Source of the DNA: Rehmannia glutinosa
Lineage: Eukaryota; Streptophyta; Magnoliopsida; Lamiales; Orobanchaceae
DNA length: 64,000 nucleotides
Reading direction: 5' to 3'
Assembly (NCBI GenBank): GCA_016081115.2
Contig: CM071930.1
Span: 48,831,335 to 48,895,334, forward strand
Made by a program: the position numbers and the translations under genes. The notes under the pieces were generated by a model. That model did not search any database and was not told the DNA's origin. It saw nothing but the letters and a program-made list of their open reading frames with translations. Shown in pieces: positions 1-12,277 of the stretch. How positions within the stretch are numbered: the stretch's first letter is position 1; each line of letters opens with the position of its first letter.

Positions 1-1291
1 GCTTTTTTGAGTATCCAAGAAGATACCTTCATCTCGCTTTAGCATCGAAGGCCTTTAGATTGTCTTTGCCATTGTTGTGGATGAAGCATTTACATCCAAA
101 TATTCTAAAATATGCAACATTTGGTTTTCTTCCAGTCCAAATCTCATAGGGAGTCTTTGTTGTCAATGTCTGTTTATCATACATCTGTTTTGAGTGTAGC
201 AAGTGTGTTGATTGCTTCACCCAAAATCTTTTTGGTAACCCCGCTTGACTAACATGGTCCTTGCCGCTTCTTTGAGAGTTTCATTTTCCTTCTTTCTCGC
301 AACTCCATTCTGTTTGTGGAGTCCTTGTCTGAGATAGTTCATGACCAATACCATTTTCAATACAATATCGAGTTATTATTCCATTGACAAACTCGGTTCT
401 CTCTCGATCTTATTTTGATAATGGTTTGGCTCTTCTCGTTTTGAATCCTCTTCATCAATTTGTGGTAGTTTTCGTAGAGTTTCTTTCTTCTTACACATGA
501 ATATTGTCCATGTATATCTTGAGTAGTCATCTACTACCACCAAGGTGTATTTCTTTCCACTTATCTTTGTTTGGTTCCTTTGGGCCAAATAGATCCATAT
601 GTAGCGAGATGCAATATTCTTGTTGAAGATGGACATGTCTTTTCTTTGAATGAAGATTTGATTTGTTTTCCCTTCGACATGCATCACATATACTCTCCTT
701 CTTGTATATCGAGTCCGGAAGTCCTTCCACAAGATTACTTCTTGCAAGCTTGTTAATCATTTTGAAATTCGGGTGACTCAACTTTTTGTGCCACAACCAA
801 CTTGATTCAATTTGTGCTTTTGCTAATAGACAGTGTTGTGTGTAGCGGTTGACCAATCTACTACATATACATGTTCTTTTATCGCATCCTTGCAACACAA
901 CTTCATTCGATTCAAGTATCCTTGATTTGGCATATACCCATGTTGAATCCAACATTATAGCCCTTGTCACGAGTTTGATGCTTAGCAAGTTGAAGTTGAG
1001 TCCTTCAACATATGCAACATCCGTGATTTCTAATCCATTCCTCTTGATGGATCCAATGCCTCTTATTTCACCTGGAGCTTCATTTCCTCCAAATATGACT
1101 TTTGCTCCTTTTACTTCCTTGAATTTTGACAAATTTTTCTTGTTTCTGTCATATGTCCGGCGAACCACTATCCATATACCAGGTTCCTTGGCACTCAATT
1201 GTTCCTTGAACTCGCAATCAAGGAAATTAAGTTTTAGGTACCCATATTTATGCGGGTCTGAGGGGTTAGAATTGTAAGATGATCCAACCAA
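1..1291 (-). pseudogene. Element A pol fragment: protease remnant, GAG-pre-integrase, integrase (broken)
   Basis: Minus-strand reading. Near 1150-1195 lies a retropepsin motif WYMDSG followed by a frameshift that disrupts the usual CSRHM part. Next comes the GAG-pre-integrase zinc motif: LWHKKLSHPNF with paired His, then CDACRREN with paired Cys (about 700-830). The integrase core follows with VVVDDYSRYTW (about 505-545), and TPYEIWTGRKPN plus FGCKCFIHNN (about 80-160) are the conserved region after the catalytic core. The frame changes at about 750, 530 and 380 and a stop falls near 29, so no intact polyprotein is possible. It is the closest relative in the window to the pol of element H. 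Confidence 0.85.
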
Positions 1292-1292
1292 C

Positions 1293-3536
1293 TTATAGCC
1301 AAATGATTTGACTCAAGGGGTTGCCATCTATCGATGCCATAATCATAATTAATCTTGGCAAATTGCTTGGGGATTTTAGGTTCACAATTGTCTCTTTTGT
1401 CGTATGCTGTGTATAAGTTTTAGCAATCGCCTTCTTTGGGTAATTGTGGTGTCTACGAGTGTAGTGCCTAGGTGCATATGTGTCTTTGATGAAAGTTCTT
1501 ATACTTTTGGAATGGCCTTTGTTGAGTTCTAGGCCTTTGCCATTTGGGCTTATATTCCATAAGTCTATCCGATAGTTCACATCATTCCAATCGGCTTGGC
1601 TTGGATATTTTCTACCATTCCCATCATATGTATTTCTTTTATAGATTTTTAAGGGTTTTGGTAGCTCGCTTTTTCTTTCTGAGTATTTTTTGTTTGGAGT
1701 TTGTTGAGGAACTCGATTGAACCTTTTCTCATTTGTCCTTTCAGACGCACTCAATGGTCGTTTTTCCTTTTCCTTTATAACCAAGGCCAGTTTGCTTGTA
1801 GTTGTGCTTTGGAGTGAATGTGTGTGCAACATTTAGAGTTTTGGATTTTTGACTCTTCATTGCTTGAAGATCCTTTTCCAAAATTACTTTTGAGTTTGAC
1901 ATAGCACAGAGAATTAAATCCTAAGCTTTGTTGTTTCCACATTTTCTTTGACTCATAATAAGATCATCCAATGATTTAGATGCCTTAGTGAATGAGGCAA
2001 TAACATTTTTGAGGTCATTCTCCTCTTTTCTATGGCAACTATTTCGCTATTAACTTAGCATTTTCGGCCTTTAAACTTTCATTCTCATTAGCTATTTGAC
2101 TTAGAGTACTCGGCTCCTTAGTCGACTTTGAGTTTTGGCTCTTGAGTAGGCTGTTTTCCTCATTTAGTAGTGTGTGTGAGGATTTAATGTGTTCAAAATC
2201 TTTCATCATTTTGCCTAATGAATCATAAAGATCAGTGGGTGATGAAGTGTGTGTCACGAGTCACTATCACTAGAATCCGAGTTTGATGAGTTAGAGTGTA
2301 CCTCATCTTCTTGGTCGAGGTTGATCTTGTTCCTTGGCCATCAAACAAATCAAGGCTTCTTCTTCTTGAGTCACTTGAGTAGTCGGCTTCACGCTCTCGA
2401 ATCATTTGTCTCTCTTGACTTGGCATTTTTATTGATCTCTGCAGACCAACATTGCCTTTTTCTTTTCTTGTCTTCTTTCTTTGAAGACTTTTCTTTCTTC
2501 TTCATTTCGTATTTGTTGACTATAGGATATGGGCAATCAATGGCGTAGTGACCTGGTTGTCACAGCCAAAGATAGATATTCAACCTTTTGATCACTCTTT
2601 CCATTCTTGGATTGTCGACCCTTTGATATTCAACGTTTTGATGATCTGTTCTCTTGGTTGGCCTATCTTCCTTGACTTGGAGGAGCCGAGTGTCTTCGGA
2701 AGATTCGCCCTTGCCTCTCTTGTAGTTCTTATTGAAGAACTTGTTGAACCTTTTAACCATCGGGGCTATTTCTTCCGGATTAATGGCTTCTTTGACCTCG
2801 GCTCTCTTCCCATCTTTAACAATTAGAGCAAATTGTTTTGGGTACAAGTGTCTCTTCCTGGTCTTTTCTTCTCGGCTCAAACTCGTAGGCTTTGAGGTCC
2901 GAGAATAGTTCATGGTTGGATGTCTTTGATAGGTCCATGGAATGTCTTAGTGCCATGACCTTCATTTCCCATTCATTTGGAAGACTTTTAGGATCTTCAT
3001 ACACATTTCTTCTCGTGTATATTCCTTTCCAAGTGCGAGATAGCTCGTTGGTGATTTACGTGAACCGAGCATCCGGTTGATCCAGGTTTTCTCCGAGATC
3101 ATTTTGAAGTTCTCAAATTTGTCGACGACCACCGATAATTTGTTTTCTTTGATTTGCTCGAGCCTTCACAAATCAATGTTAGCTTGTCCCATTTCTTTAG
3201 CCGTTTTGCATGATTTGACTTTATTGAACATGGCTTTGTCCAATGTTTTGTAAAGGATGTCCTTGGCTACATTGTCCAGGTTGTATCTTTTTTTGTCATC
3301 ATTTGTCCATTCGGTTCTTGGTTTTTCAACCATAGTCTGGTCTAGGGACAACATCCTCTTCACCTTCACCAGCTCTTCTTCTTTGTTGTGTTCACCTTTA
3401 AGATTTGCGGTGGCCCATCCTCTATCACTATCCACATCTCATCATGTAATGCCGATAGATGAGCTCGCATACGAATTTTCCAATCATCAAATTCTTCAAT
3501 TGTGAACATAGGGATGCGTGTCAAATTTGCTTCCAT
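1293..3536 (-). pseudogene. Element A gag (UBN2/Retrotran_gag_2 type), broken
   Basis: The start is the ATG read from 3536 on the minus strand: MEANLTRIPMFT, followed by FDDWKIRM, the N-terminal signature of Copia gag. The same start occurs in element H (ATG at 45685), which supports it. Further on, RYNLDNVAKDILYKTLDKAMFNKVKSC-type sequence (about 3200-3300) and a GHYAIDCPYP zinc-knuckle remnant (about 2530-2565) fit nucleocapsid. Lys/Glu-rich linkers occupy about 1700-2430. Several frameshifts and stops break the frame (for example at about 3165, 2815, 2560 and 2040). Role in the family: forms the particle that packages RNA. This copy cannot be functional. Confidence 0.82.
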
Positions 3537-3650
3537 GATAATAAATTTTAATGATAAAGGTATATTTGAAAGTTTAAGTACTAAAGCGAGACTTTGAAAA
3601 GTTTGGAGATCTAGTTCAAGAACGGTGCGGAAGGCTCAATAAACCAACCG

Positions 3651-3663
3651 CTCTCCGATACCA
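3651..3663 (-). other. Element A primer binding site
   Basis: Minus-strand TGGTATCGGAGAG lies two bases inside the LTR end. It matches the tRNA-iMet-type PBS (TGGTATCAGAGC) with a few changes, and fixes the orientation and the inner LTR boundary. Confidence 0.8.
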
Positions 3664-3665
3664 CT

Positions 3666-5236
3666 TGTAGGTCCCAAGGGGTGTAAGTGTAAGGTTTAGA
3701 AGGGGGGGGGGTTGAATAAACCTTACCAAATTTTTGATTTAGTCCTTTTAAAAATTTAGAGTTGATACTACAATTTGTGTCCTTGGTGGACATCCAATTT
3801 AGTTAATCAAGAGAGTTAGTCTCTCAACGGACTCAATCGAGCCATTCTTTGGAATAACTCAAATTTGTTAAGTCTAAATTAACTCAACCGTGGTTTGTTT
3901 TCATTGGAAGACTTAACACCCTTAAGTTTGATTAAGTAGAGATTTAGAGCTTGATTTAGTACTTAGAGATTATCTAATGGATAGCAAATATGTTTGCAGA
4001 AATAAACAAATATGATGCAAGAATTAAAGTGCTAAAATGTAAATGACACAATAAGTTTTTTATAGAGGTTCGAAGATGGGGTAATTCTTCTACTCCTCTC
4101 TTCTCCAACTCCTGGAGGAATCCACTAGGTATTGATCAAGATATACAAAGTGGTAATGAGTCCGATACAAGTCTTGATCACACACGGTGACTTGATCCTT
4201 TGGGACTCGATCGGAGACGCCTTGATCACTCGGTGGCTTCTCGACGACTCGGCCTTCTTCACAGGGCATTTTGCCTTTGCTACTACTGACTCACTTGCTC
4301 AAGCTCTTTGGATTTGATCACGAAGCCCTCCAAAAGCTCAAGACTTGGTTCGACCTTGAACCTTCCTACAATCCTTCGAGGAATGTAGACCCCTTGATTT
4401 TTCAAGTAATTTCCTCTTCAACCGATTGAAGTTATCTTTCCTTCATAGGTGAGTGTTGGATTGATGTTCTTCGTAGTGTAAGCTTGAGGATTGAGCGTTT
4501 AATAACTTGAGAATATTTTAGGTTTATAGTTCTAATAATTGCTTGAATGTTTTTGGTTCGGTCTCCTACTCTCGAGTCATTCCTCGCCTTTTATAGTGAT
4601 CTTTCAAAAATCGCCCGTTGAAGAGATAGGCTTATTTTTGAAAGTCACTTGCGATCGTTGGCTTGTCTTGTTGCGATCCTTGGAATTGCCATTTCCTCGT
4701 ATGAATTGTTCTTCACCTTTCGAGTTCGACACGGTGTAGTGCTTCCCATTGGTTTATTCCTTTTGCATGCTTCTAGGGTCGAGCACTTCGAGAAAGGTAG
4801 TATTGAGATATTACTTGTTTAGGTAATTCTCTTGATTTCTCGCGGCAACGGATCTTTTTGATTATCTCGACTGATTGCATTTCCTTGCTTTCCCAGGTGA
4901 CTTAGAGTCGACTTCCAATCATGGATGACTCTTGTCACTTCAACTTGAGACTTGGCTTTTCTTGAGTTGACTTGATCGATACTCCACTCACCGCATCTCG
5001 TTTGCTCATTGATAGAGTTCCGTCTACTCTTCTTTGCCATACTCATTTTGCCTCACAATGAGTCTTCCTTCTAGTCTCCAGTTGTCTTCTTGCATGTTTG
5101 GGCATAGCCGACTTAACTCACCTTGACTTGACCCCCTATTTATTACAATGCGGTTTACAACAAAAATGGGGTGCCAACTTCCTATTCTAAGTTTTACATG
5201 CCATTCATCAAAATCTAAACAATAAATTTCCCAACA
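3666..5236 (-). repeat. Element A 5' LTR
   Basis: About 1.57 kb, in plus-strand reading TGTAGGTCCCAAGGGG... to ...TTTCCCAACA, i.e. TG...CA termini. It resembles both LTRs of element H throughout (shared AAGGTTTAGAGG, GTTGAATAAACC, the Ser/Thr-tRNA-like TC-rich block and the terminal CATCAAAATCTA region). A minus-strand TATA box (CTATAAAAGG) lies near 4586-4600, the probable LTR promoter. It holds a G-run (about 3699-3710) near the inner end. Confidence 0.85.
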
Positions 5237-5241
5237 CTCTT

Positions 5242-6110
5242 CTTTCTCGTCTTTCTGTGATAGAAAGGGGATTTCTCATGAATTTTCCGCACCTAAAACT
5301 CCACAACAGAATGGAGTGGCAGAGAGGAAAAATCGTACATTGGAAGAGATAGCCCGTGTCATACTTAGTTAAAAAAAATTTAAAACGATTTTGAGTTGAA
5401 GCTCTAAACATTGCGTGCCATATAGCGAATCGTGTATATTTGAGGCCTGGATGTTCTACGACCCCTTATGAAATTCTTATGGGAAAGAAACCAAACCTCA
5501 AATATGTTCATGTTTTTAGGTGTGTGTGCTATGTTCTCAATGATCGCGATAATCTTGGTAAATTTGATTCCAAAAGTGACAAGTGTCTTTTCTTAGGCTA
5601 CACTTTGAATAGTCATGCCTATCGAGTTTATAATCTTCGTACTAAGACGATCATGGAATCTATAAATGTTGTCTTCAAGGATCTCTCAGATATTGCAGGA
5701 AAGAGTGAAGGAGATAATATTGTAGATCTGCCCGAATTTGTTGAGACTGCCCCAACGAAGGATGTAGGCACAGATGTGATGAAGAATGTGACTGAAGTTC
5801 CATACACAGCTGTCTCAAATGCAGAACCAAATGTGATGGCATCTAAGCCCACATCCGTGTCTGCTGCAGCTGAGTCAGACTCTGATTCTGACAATGAACC
5901 TGTTGAAGAAACTAATAATCCAATCGTGGATCGTGGTAGTGACATACCTACAAGGATTCAAAAAAATCGCCCTACGTCTCAAATCATTGGTAACACTACT
6001 GATGGTATTAAGACCAGAGGGAAAGGTAGAGTGAACTATCGTGATATGGTAAGAATGGTCTGCTTGTCTACTGATTGTATCAATGCGAGAACATGTTGTT
6101 TTTGTGTCCA
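5242..6110 (+). pseudogene. Element B integrase C-terminal half
   Basis: The first part (5242-5370) reads CDRKGISHEFSAPKTPQQNG then VAERKN, containing the third catalytic residue (Glu) of the DDE integrase and the classic PQQNG box. A stop follows. From 5440 the frame gives TTPYEILMGKKPN, DNLGKFDSKSDKCLFLGY and AYRVYN, the conserved post-core region, then an acidic Ser/Asp-rich linker (SDSDSDNEPVEE) before RT. The N-terminal part with the first two catalytic Asp residues was separated by the insertion of element A. Confidence 0.85.
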
Positions 6111-7034
6111 ATTTTGAACCTAAGAATGTTGTTGAAGCTCTTAAATATGAATTTTGGACACATGCTATGCAAGAGGAACTAGACCAATTTGTCAAAAATG
6201 ATGTGTGGTTTTTAGTCCCTAGGCAAGAGGATGTTAATGTCATTGGAACAAAATGGATTTTCAAAAATAAAACAGATGAATCTGCCAAAATTGTTCGCAA
6301 CAAAGCTCGATTAGTTGCTCAAGGGTACACACAGGTTGAGGGGGTGGATTTCGATGAAACCTTCGCTCCTGTAGCCCGTATTGAGTCCATACGTGTGTTG
6401 CTTGCTTTGCATGTTACTTGGGATTAACTCTTCACCAAATGGATGCAAAAAGTGCTTTCTTAAACGGATTTCTATATGAAGAAGCTTTTGTTGAACAGCC
6501 TAAAAGCTTTGAGGAACCTTTTAAGCCTAACCATGTGTATAAGCTTAAAAAGGCTCTCTATGGTCTCAAACAAGCCCCTAGAGCTTGGTGCGGTAGGCTA
6601 ACTGAATACCTTCTTCAAATCGGTTTTAAATGTGGTGAAGTTGATAAAACCTTGTTCATTCAAAAGAAAAACCATAACATCATGATTACTCAAATCTATG
6701 TCGATGACATTGTTTTTGGTTCCTCATCGGATAAACTGTTAAAGGAATTCATTGCTTGCATGTCCTCCACTTTTGAAATGAGTATGGTATGTGAGTTAAG
6801 TTACTTCCTGGGCTTGCAAATTAAACAATTAAAGGAAGGAATTTTTATCTCACAAAGCAAGTAAGCTAAGAATCTTGTGAAAATATTCGATCTTGAAAAT
6901 GCCTCTCACTTGAAGACTCCCACGGGGTCGAGTCAAAAGTTGAGTAAAGAAGATGTGGCTGAAAGTGTTGACCACACCTTGTATAGAAACATGATAGGAA
7001 GTTTGTTGTACTTGATCGCCGATCGTCCGATATT
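6111..7034 (+). pseudogene. Element B reverse transcriptase, frameshifted
   Basis: Copia RT (RVT_2): FWTHAMQEELDQF, NVIGTKWIFKNK, NKARLVAQGYTQ and FAPVARIESIR (to about 6400). A frameshift near 6420 follows, then QMDAKSAFLNG, ALYGLKQAPRAW, and the active-site YVDDIVFGSS at about 6697-6725. A TAA near 6862 interrupts the connection to the next part (DHTLYRNMIGSLLYL). In the family the enzyme makes cDNA from the element RNA inside the particle. Confidence 0.9.
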
Positions 7035-7637
7035 ATGTTCAGTGTTTGTCTTTGTGCTCGTTATCAATCTGATCCCAAGGTTACTCACTTAAAGGCCTTA
7101 AAACGTATTATTCGATACGTAGGGGACACAACTGATTTGGGAATTTGGTACACAAAAGATAGTAACATTAATCTTGTGGGATTTAGTGATTCTGATTGGG
7201 CTGGAGATGTTGTGGATCGAAAAAGTACAACTGGTGGATGTTTTTATTTGGGAAATAATTTGGTCTCATGGTATAGCAAAAAGCAAAATTGTGCATCTCT
7301 TTCGACTGCTGAATCCGAATATGTAGTAGTTGGGAGTTGTTGCACACAACTTTTATGGATGAACCAAATGATTGAGGACTATGGTTTGCAAAGTGAAACA
7401 CTGATTGTCTATTGTGATAATATGAGTGCGATTGATATTTCCAAAAATCCTGTCCAACACTTTCGTACTAAACACATAGATATTAGACATCACTTTATTC
7501 GAGATTTAGTTGAGAAAAATATAATTCGACTTAAATATATTGCTAATGAAAATCAGCTTGCTGACATCTTCACTAAGGCTTTGGATTTTGAGAGATTCTC
7601 CAATTTAAGGAAGTCTCTTGGTTTGTGTGTTTTCTGA
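7035..7637 (+). pseudogene. Element B Copia RNase H
   Basis: A 200-residue open stretch. Catalytic-type acidic residues are visible in GFSDSDWAGD, LSTAESEYVVV and VYCDNMSAID, followed by QHFRTKHIDIRHHFIRDLVE and QLADIFTKALDF, the standard Copia pol C-terminus. The stop at 7635-7637 is the natural pol end. This domain is intact in itself, but the upstream pol is frameshifted, so expression as a polyprotein is not possible. Confidence 0.92.
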
Positions 7638-8654
7638 AATGTTACACGAGATGTCACAACATTGCACATCACATCCGCTGTGACATCCATACGCTGCATC
7701 TCTTTTCATCTCCTCTATTTTTTTTTTTATTTTCTAGGCATCCCTGCATTGTAAGCTTATCACGCATTTCTGCAAAAAGTGGATTGATGGTTTGAACTAG
7801 TCACATATTGTCTCCCTTGGAAAACTGGTGTGAGTTGATCTCTCCAATTAAAAAAAAAAGATGTTATTTTTCCCAGCAGCTGAGTTGAGAATAAAGTCTT
7901 GATCATGCTTGGAGGCCTTATAGGAAAAAACTACCAACCCATTGTGTGAAGCTATTCCTTGTGACCAATTTCCTCAAGCGTATTGTTGTTTAAAAAGGCA
8001 TGATCATATGAAAAAGAGATATCTATGGCATTTGAGTGAAAGCTCCCTGTTAGGTTAACTCCCTCATGAGACTTGGAAAAATTGAAGAAAACTCGAAAAT
8101 TCGTGAAAAGCTGGGATTTCGGATTGCAATTTATTGAATCAGTTAGTACAGGTGTGACTCAAAATGGGATGACATTTGAACTTTATATCCATTGCTGCAG
8201 CACATTCTCCTATAGCGTGTGTTTTTCCTTTTTGGTGCATTAGGCATATTAGGTTTTGCATGTCTTGGTGATTTTGGATTCTTTGCTGAGATTTGGTTTC
8301 CATATATAATCTGAGAGTGATATTTTTCTCTTCCCAAAATCTTGAAAATCTTGGTGAATATATTTTGTGGGTTGAACCGATTTGGAGGATAAGGGTAAAT
8401 CTTATTTTTTGATCTTACTTTCCTTATCACAATTTGGCATAATTTGGACACTTTGTGAAATAGAGTTTGGGATTAATTGGACTCCTGATTCTTTCCTTAA
8501 TTTTCGATTTTTCCCATTAGGAATTCTTTCCTAAATAAAACTCTTCCTTTGTACTTCGATTTGTGTGTCTGACTTTGATTTTTTCTAATCCCTATTTAAT
8601 TGCAGGTACTCGATTACACCACTCCTACTGTCTCTCACATCTTTCGAAGTTTTT
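7638..8654 (+). other. Element B spacer between pol and 3' ORF
   Basis: About 1 kb without a convincing gene. It contains a T-rich tract (about 7717-7735) and an A-run (about 7850). Just before the 3' ORF is TTTAATTGCAG (about 8597-8607), which looks like a 3' splice site; the 3' ORF may be expressed from a spliced RNA. This is inference from sequence only. Confidence 0.5.
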
Positions 8655-11086
8655 ATGTGGTTGAAATCTTTTTTGGGTTCAAAGGTTATCTTCCTCTCCA
8701 TGGCTCGATTTGTTTCCTCCATCAAGAACCTCTTCGGAAGCCCCAACAAGTCATCATCCTCCTCGTACAATTCCGATAGCCTAAAGTCTGACAAATCCAT
8801 GGAAGAGAGTATTGTTCCCAATGGTGTCAGAGATGGAACCCCATCTGACACTGCATCTCCGTCTACCCAGAATCCGTCTTCTTCTCCGATTAAGGAGAGT
8901 TCGGCACCACCAGAAACCATAACCACTCCTTCATCCACTCCTATAGAGGTCGCCATAGATACCACTACACCTCCGTCTCCGATAATCTCTGCACCACAGT
9001 CCGTCCAAGAAAACCCTGCTTATGGGTTTGTAAATGTCCCTGCATCTGGGACTGCATCTCCGGCTGATCACACCCAGGAACAAGGTACGGAATCCACTCC
9101 TCTAGAACACCCATCTTTTCCAAGTTCCACTCCTACTGCTATTATCCCTGTTCTTTTTCAAGACGAGGCCCTTACCTCTGTTCTCCCCGGGGAAAAAGGA
9201 TAATGAGATATACGTCGACAACCCTCCAAATTTCGAGGTAATTCGCACTGTTCATCGACCACTTGGTACTCCCACTATTCGACAGTCAAAGCGGCTTAAA
9301 GGCTACTCACCTGAGGATTTCGAATATTCCGATTCTACCCCTGGAATTTCTCCCAAGAAGTAAAAGACCACTTTAGAGGGTACTTCGAAGAAAGGGGGAG
9401 AAGATTTGCCTATTCCTCACGTGTCTTTCAGTGATTCCGACGATAATGTGAACCAATTTGTTGTTCAGCCCAGAGAACATGTGCAGCCTGAGCACAAAGA
9501 TAGTGATGATGATGTTTCTTTGGCACAGATGGTTTAGAAAGCCAAAAAGGGCAAGGGTGTGGCCACATATGTGACCACATCCCAGCCTACACCAACTGTT
9601 GCCGAGTCGAGTTCTGAGTTTGATGACTCGAGTGATGAGGATTTTGATGCTTCTAAGGAACCAAACACTGAGATTGATTATGAGGCTATGGTTAATGAAG
9701 TTGGTGATGAATTGATGGCTGAAGAACGGAAGGAGGCTGCTGCTGCAGATGCAGAGGAGGATGTGATGTCATCCGACGACAGAACTGACTCTGATTTTGA
9801 CATTGGGAGAGCTCACTCTGAGCTATTTTACACAGCTGCTGCAGCTTCCAGGTTTCATGCTTTATTTTCCCGTTCTTTTATTGATGAAAAATGCAGAGAT
9901 TATGAGCACTTTGCAAAGTATAATCTGAATCGTTTTTTTGAGGAACGAAATTTGTTGACCACGATTGATCGCTTCTTCCTTATATGACTCTGTGGTTTGT
10001 GAGTTTTATGCTAACATGTCTACCAGGATTGTTGTTCGATGTTCACCTAAGTTTGGCAAGGTTTTTGTTCGCAATAGAATATATGAATTCAGTCCCTCAG
10101 TCATCAATTATTTCTTTGGCATGCCTGATTTTGAAAAACGTGAGGTGCCCTCTGATTACAATGAAATGGCTTAATTTCTCACTGGTGGCTGTGTGCAAGA
10201 TTGGCCTGCCCATCCCCAGAAACTCGTCTCCTCCCGTCTTACGTCCTTTTATGGGTTTTTGCACAAGATCTTTTGTGCAAACTGGTCTCCTTCTAAGAAT
10301 AATTCCATTGTCACAAGGACGCATGCACGAGTTTTATACCAAATTGGGAAAGGGGTGCCCTTTAATTTTGGTAAATTGGCTTTCGAGGAGGTAACATTCT
10401 TTGCTACCAGTGAATCCAAAACCTGGTCCCTGCCATTCCCCAGTCTCATCTATAAAATCCTAGTTTCTCAAGGATTTTAACAGAAGGAGGGTGATCACTT
10501 CACAAACCAGTATGTGGTTTTTCATGTTTCTCGACCCCTGCTTAGTTCTCAAAATTGCATTGTTGATCTTCCCCTAGTCTATCCAGGAGATGATCCACCT
10601 GCTCCTACGACTCCTATCTCTACTTCTTCTCCAGATATTGATGCCCATGTCCCTGGGCCTGGTCTGAATGTGGCCTCGGATGTGGTTCCGGATGTTGGCA
10701 ATATCCCAACTCCCATTTCCTCTAACATCCCATGTATTCCTGTCTTTGTGGCTTTCTTACAGGTACAACTGACCTTTGCTGAGCACCAGATTGTTCACTT
10801 CACTGCTCTTCGTTCCCAATTGCAGACTATCCTTGGCTCAATTTCTAGCCAAAAGGGGGGAGAGAATGTAACGGACCAAGCACTGCTCAAGGGGGAGTTA
10901 TACCGACTGAGACACCCAGGACTGATGCTCCAATTCCTGAAAACCCTGCAGCCCAAGATGCTGCTGCTGCACCATTGGCTGGACATGGTGAAAGCAATGA
11001 AGGTCTTCAGTTTGACTTTGAAGGACAGATGGATGCAAATGTGTACACTGATGAACTCTATAATCTTTAATTTTGGGATGTACTAA
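8655..11086 (+). pseudogene. Element B 3' ORF (env-position) with putative plant transposon protein domain, broken
   Basis: Begins MWLKSF (8655) or MARFVSSIKNLF (8700); the start is undecided. The N-terminal part (to about 9200) is Ser/Thr/Pro-rich. After a frameshift near 9195 comes an acidic Asp/Ser/Glu-rich region (9210-9800) with stops near 9361 and 9536. From about 9830 a globular domain reads LFSRSFIDEK, then after a shift near 9975 CEFYANM, VINYFFGMPDF and, from 10193, FCANWSPSKN and IGKGVPFNFGKL. This matches my knowledge of the plant Transposase_32/putative plant transposon protein family found in the 3' ORFs of SIRE-like elements. A Pro-rich and then Gln-rich tail runs to 11086. Function is unknown; nothing seen is a clear fusion peptide or glycoprotein. 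Confidence 0.75.
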
Positions 11087-11298
11087 ACAATATTCTCTAG
11101 CTAGGTTTATTTGTTTTTGGTTGTTCATAACTTGCTAAAACTCTCTTATGATATTTTTTGCTGCAGTCATGAATATGACCTAAAATGTGATTACATCTGC
11201 TTCAGTATTTTTACTCAGCATGATATTTAGGGGGAGTTGTTATATTTAGGGGGAGTTAGTTTGTTTTGTGCTTAATAAGTGTTTTGTCCAGAAAGGCA

Positions 11299-11311
11299 AA
11301 AAGGGGGAGAT
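11299..11311 (+). other. Element B polypurine tract
   Basis: AAAAAGGGGGAGAT directly precedes the LTR start TGTTAGGCG. Two similar AGGGGGAGTT runs occur about 60-80 bases upstream (11228-11262). Confidence 0.8.
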
Positions 11312-12046
11312 TGTTAGGCGATTTTTATCGCCAGAAATAATTTCCAAAATTATAAAGATTGGATTTTGATTTGTTTTGCCTTTCTAGACTTATGGTATGA
11401 TTAGGACTTTTTAGATTTGGAAAGAAATCATATTGATATGGTATTGATATATTAGGACTCTTTATGGTTATCTTGTTTCCTAACATAAGTGATTTACTTG
11501 TCATATACTTGTATATATCTTCTTTCCTTGTGTATTAGGTCTCTTGAAGGGTTTGGACGGCTATATAAAGGGAAGAGGACGTGCATAATCAATACACAAG
11601 AAATACACCAGAGTTACAAGAGTCTTGAGAGAATTAAGAGTCATTCAAGCACAAGGAGTCTCACTGCCCTCGATGCAATCTCGAATGTGACTACATCTGA
11701 GATTACATTTAGTTCTGCAGATTGTGTTTGTTAGCTTTTCATCCATTGTTTTTAGTATTGTGATTAACGATGTCCACACATGTCTATTGTTAGATGAGTT
11801 GAATTACATAGATCAGATATACTCTAGATAGGAGTTTTTCGTTGAGTTTCTACTAGTTGGTTTTAGTATTTTTGTATACGGAATCAAACGATTTTTTACT
11901 AGTGGAAAGTTTCGCCATATTGGCACGTCTACAAGCTTGTTGGCTTGTAGACAATTTTTATTTTGTGTGTCTTGTACTATTTTCAAATTTCCGCTGCATG
12001 TGATTGTGAATGTGACCACATCTGCAATCACATCCTTACTCTGCAA
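11312..12046 (+). repeat. Element B 3' LTR (end uncertain)
   Basis: Starts TGTTAGGCGATTTTTATCGCC just after the PPT. A TATA box CTATATAAAGG lies at 11561-11571 with the expected transcript start about 30 bases later. The right end is not fixed because the 5' LTR is outside the window; the region to about 12046 contains GTGACCACATCTGCAATCAC, echoing 11690-11720 and 7645-7690. Confidence 0.6.
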
Positions 12047-12277
12047 AACTTTTTTAATTTATCCGTGCTATAGTTCTTTCAGTTTTCTCCTATATATTAC
12101 TAGATCTATTTTTGTTATCTAGTGTTCTATGTTTTTATTTGTTTATGTGTTGTTTATTTTGTGTTTCTATGCTGTTGATCTGTTGTTTTGATTATTTTTC
12201 AAAATGTTCTGTACAAGATGGGTTGTTTATTTTTCATTTCGTTGTTGTTTCTTTGTAGTTTCTAGGGTTATGAGTAT

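Larger units (their letters stand above)
1..5236 (-). mobile_element. Element A: partial SIRE-like Ty1/Copia retrotransposon (5' LTR, gag, start of pol)
   Basis: Read on the minus strand, the order is LTR (5236 to 3666), tRNA-Met-type primer binding site, gag, protease remnant, GAG-pre-integrase and integrase. The copy runs off the left edge before RT. Domain order PR-INT first and the LTR family (shared with element H at 33-47 kb) place it in Copia, SIRE-like. Its outer end meets the interrupted integrase of element B, so A inserted into B; the 5 bases after the LTR are CTCTT, the expected target duplication, but the partner lies outside the window. Many frameshifts and stops show it is an inactive copy. 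Confidence 0.88.
5242..12046 (+). mobile_element. Element B: 5'-truncated SIRE-like Copia retrotransposon with extra 3' ORF
   Basis: Plus strand. It begins at the A insertion point in integrase, then RT, RNase H, a spacer, a long 3' ORF with a putative plant transposon protein domain, a polypurine tract and a 3' LTR starting at 11312. LTR, gag and the start of pol would lie left of A and outside the window. The right end is uncertain: no second LTR is available, and 12046 is only a guess from the last CTGCA-like end before the MULE. Confidence 0.8.

Noticed and set aside
849..1277. Plus-strand 142-residue frame
   Set aside because: Antisense of the element A protease/pre-integrase region, which has clear family motifs on the minus strand.
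5875..6303. Minus-strand 142-residue frame
   Set aside because: Antisense of the element B integrase-RT region with recognisable RT motifs.
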